Assembly: GCA_003450655.1 (NCBI GenBank)
Contig: DMFG01000021.1
Location: 1 to 7,431, forward strand
Direction of reading: 5' to 3'
Origin: Coxiellaceae bacterium
GTDB lineage: Bacteria > Pseudomonadota > Gammaproteobacteria > Coxiellales > Coxiellaceae
Length of the DNA: 7,431 nucleotides
In this document: piece after piece, positions 5,804 to 7,431 of the stretch
Numbering within the stretch: the stretch's first letter is position 1
Layout of the letters: each line of letters opens with the position of its first letter
The notes under the pieces: model-generated
The model's database searches: none
The model's input: only the letters and a program-made list of their open reading frames with translations
What the model was told of the DNA's origin: nothing
Translations under genes and position numbers: made by a program

Positions 5804-7120
5804 ATGAGCAAATCACCACGCCCTGTACTCACCACAACCATTGAACGCTTAAGCCATGAAGCACGCGGCATAGCACAGATTGATGGAAAGACTACCTTTA
5901 TCCGGGATGCCTTACCAGGAGAAACGGTGCGATTCAGCCACACACGTCGACGCGGACGTTTTGATGAAGGCCAAACCCTTGAAGTACTCTCAGCATCACC
6001 TGAACGCACCTCACCGAACTGCGCACATTTTGGCACCTGTGGTGGCTGCAGCCTACAACACATGCAACATGATGCTCAAATCTCACACAAAGAAGCGAGC
6101 CTTATTAATTTACTACAACACCAAGGCCATGCAGAACCTAAAAGCTGGCTACCCCCCCTGACCAAAAACACATTCGGCTATCGACATAAAGCACGACTCA
6201 GTATTCGCTATGTCGCTAAAAAAGGTAAAGTGCTTGTAGGCTTTAGAGAACGCGATGGTCGATTCGTTGCCAACCTAGACAAATGCCACATCTTGCATCC
6301 CAGTGTTGGGCTCCACCTATCCGATATCAGTGATTGCTTGCTCACACTTGACGCTCGTAGCAGCATTCCGCAAATTGAAATCGCCATCGGTGACAACACC
6401 ACGGCATTGATTATCAGACACCTTGAACCACTCTCTACAACAGACCTAGAAAAACTTAAAGCGCTTGCAGAGCAACGCCATTATCGGCTTTACCTACAAC
6501 CCAAGGGCTCTGACAGCATTCATCTTTACTACCCCACGAACACCTCCCCCCTAATGCAATATAGCCTTAGCGATCACGAACTCACACTGCAGTTTCACCC
6601 CAGCCAATTCATTCAAATTAATCCATCAATGAATCAAGCCATGCTTAACCAAGCGATGACACATCTTGAGCTCACACCCAATGATCATGTACTCGATCTA
6701 TTTTGCGGTATTGGTAACTTTAGCCTACCCATGGCAAAACAGTGCCATCATGTCACGGGTATTGAAGGCGATGACACAGCAGTCTCACAAGCAAGGGCCA
6801 ATGCCATACACAATCAGCTCAACAACACCACATTTGAAGTCGCTAATTTATTTGAGCCTGACGCAGGGACCCCCTGGATACAACAGCGCTTTGATAAAGT
6901 ACTTCTAGATCCACCTCGCGCAGGTGCTCAAGAAACCCTTCCCTTATTAAACACATGGCAACCTAAAATCATTGTTTACATCTCTTGCAATCCAGCCACA
7001 TTGACACGTGATACTGCTATCATACAGTCTCTAGAATACACTCTAAGTAAAGCAGGCATCATGGATATGTTTCCCCACACCCAACACACAGAGGCCATGG
7101 CAGTGTTTTATAGGAACTAA
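5804..7120 (+). CDS. rlmD: 23S rRNA (uracil-5-)-methyltransferase RlmD
   Basis: SAM-dependent enzyme (formerly RumA) that makes m5U at position 1939 of 23S rRNA (E. coli numbering). The 438 residues (E. coli 433) show an N-terminal TRAM-type RNA-binding domain at about 8-63, a 4Fe-4S site (Cys73, Cys79, Cys82 in CAHFGTCGGC, plus Cys161), the Rossmann methyltransferase domain with DLFCGIGNFSLPMA at 298-311, LLDPPRAG at 367-374, catalytic Cys395 in YISCNPATL, and Glu430 in HTEAM as the expected base. I chose ATG 5804 because it gives a normal family N-terminus; an in-frame GTG at 5705 would add 33 residues unlike the family and overlap the fimV-like start. The Shine-Dalgarno is poor. A tiny frame at 5793-5807 (MSTS) overlaps the ATG. 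Sense strand is notably C-rich. Followed 3 bp later by relA. Confidence 0.97.
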   Translation: MSKSPRPVLTTTIERLSHEARGIAQIDGKTTFIRDALPGETVRFSHTRRRGRFDEGQTLEVLSASPERTSPNCAHFGTCGGCSLQHMQHDAQISHKEASLINLLQHQGHAEPKSWLPPLTKNTFGYRHKARLSIRYVAKKGKVLVGFRERDGRFVANLDKCHILHPSVGLHLSDISDCLLTLDARSSIPQIEIAIGDNTTALIIRHLEPLSTTDLEKLKALAEQRHYRLYLQPKGSDSIHLYYPTNTSPLMQYSLSDHELTLQFHPSQFIQINPSMNQAMLNQAMTHLELTPNDHVLDLFCGIGNFSLPMAKQCHHVTGIEGDDTAVSQARANAIHNQLNNTTFEVANLFEPDAGTPWIQQRFDKVLLDPPRAGAQETLPLLNTWQPKIIVYISCNPATLTRDTAIIQSLEYTLSKAGIMDMFPHTQHTEAMAVFYRN

Positions 7121-7123
7121 CAC

Positions 7124-7431
7124 ATGACAGACTTAAAAAGATTAAATCACCCTTTCACACAGACAGATATCAACGACTGGCTTACACACGTTTCTAAAAA
7201 TCACCCTCTACTCAATCACACGCTATTAAAAAAAGCCTGCCAATTTATAGAAACTCATAATGCTGTGACACCAACAGATCATCCGACTGCACAACTAGGC
7301 CTAGCAGTAGCTGACATCCTACTCACCATGAACAGTGACACACATAGCATTGTTAGCGCACTTATCCTGCCCACCGTATCTCACCAGCACATCGAATCCT
7401 CGGTCATCAGCGAACTTTTTCATCGCAATAT
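7124..7431 (+). CDS. relA: RelA, (p)ppGpp synthetase, N-terminal fragment cut by window edge
   Basis: An ATG at 7124 opens a frame that runs 102 complete codons to the right edge with no stop. It lies 3 bp after the rlmD stop and has AGGA at 7112-7115, inside rlmD, with 8 nt spacing. The encoded piece matches the start of RelA: a variable first 60 residues, then GLAVADILLTMNSDTHSIVSA at about 67-87, then LILPTVSHQH, IESSVISELF. This corresponds to E. coli GVEMVEILSTL, ALLFPL and the following helix at the start of the inactive HD domain. RelA makes ppGpp on stalled ribosomes during amino-acid starvation. The synthetase domain and regulatory domains are beyond the window, so the name rests on this partial similarity plus the conserved rlmD-relA order. 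Confidence 0.85.
   Translation, partial: MTDLKRLNHPFTQTDINDWLTHVSKNHPLLNHTLLKKACQFIETHNAVTPTDHPTAQLGLAVADILLTMNSDTHSIVSALILPTVSHQHIESSVISELFHRN

Noticed and set aside
5710..6063. Minus-strand open frame of 117 codons opposite rlmD
   Set aside because: It is antisense to well-conserved rlmD codons and resembles no family I recognise.
1..7431. Mobile elements, CRISPR, tRNA/rRNA or a hidden defence or biosynthetic system
   Set aside because: Almost all bases are accounted for by recognised housekeeping genes in conserved order, and I saw no spaced direct repeats, terminal inverted repeats or RNA-gene signatures.

Overview
The window is a compact housekeeping stretch of a gammaproteobacterial chromosome with no intergenic region over about 110 bp. 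Its gene order (fimV-like, truA, accD, folC, dedD, cvpA, purF on the minus strand; rlmD then relA on the plus strand) and the close match of each product to enterobacterial and Legionella/Pseudomonas-type proteins point to Gammaproteobacteria of moderate-to-low GC. I cannot place the genus from the sequence alone. I see no mobile element, tRNA, rRNA, CRISPR array or sign of recent transfer.

Minus strand, read from about 5730 down to 1. A divergent promoter region (5696-5803) drives a run of seven genes. First is a small FimV/HubP-like inner-membrane protein (4760-5695), then truA (tRNA pseudouridine synthase, 3955-4767). After a 41-bp leader come accD (acetyl-CoA carboxylase beta subunit, 3017-3913), folC (folylpolyglutamate/dihydrofolate synthase, 1707-3008), dedD (SPOR-domain septal protein, 1171-1722), cvpA (584-1171) and the first 194 codons of purF (amidophosphoribosyltransferase), which runs off the left edge. 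Most junctions overlap (ATGACTAG, a 16-nt overlap, TGATG, TAATG). The block therefore looks like one operon with translational coupling, joining envelope/polarity, RNA modification, fatty-acid, folate, cell-division and purine functions.

Plus strand, from about 5770 to the right edge: rlmD (23S rRNA m5U methyltransferase with a 4Fe-4S cluster) is followed 3 bp later by the start of relA ((p)ppGpp synthetase), cut by the window end after 102 codons. This rlmD-relA pairing is also the usual gammaproteobacterial order.

The parts most worth a second look are small ones. The FimV homologue is strongly reduced, keeping the FimV C-terminal motif but lacking the LysM region. The truA-accD junction has no trp or dedA gene and carries a stem-loop, a duplicated AGGATT and a five-codon ORF ending on the accD GTG start. 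TruA carries an Arg in place of a highly conserved Gly next to its catalytic Asp. I found no clear evidence of a new multi-gene system.
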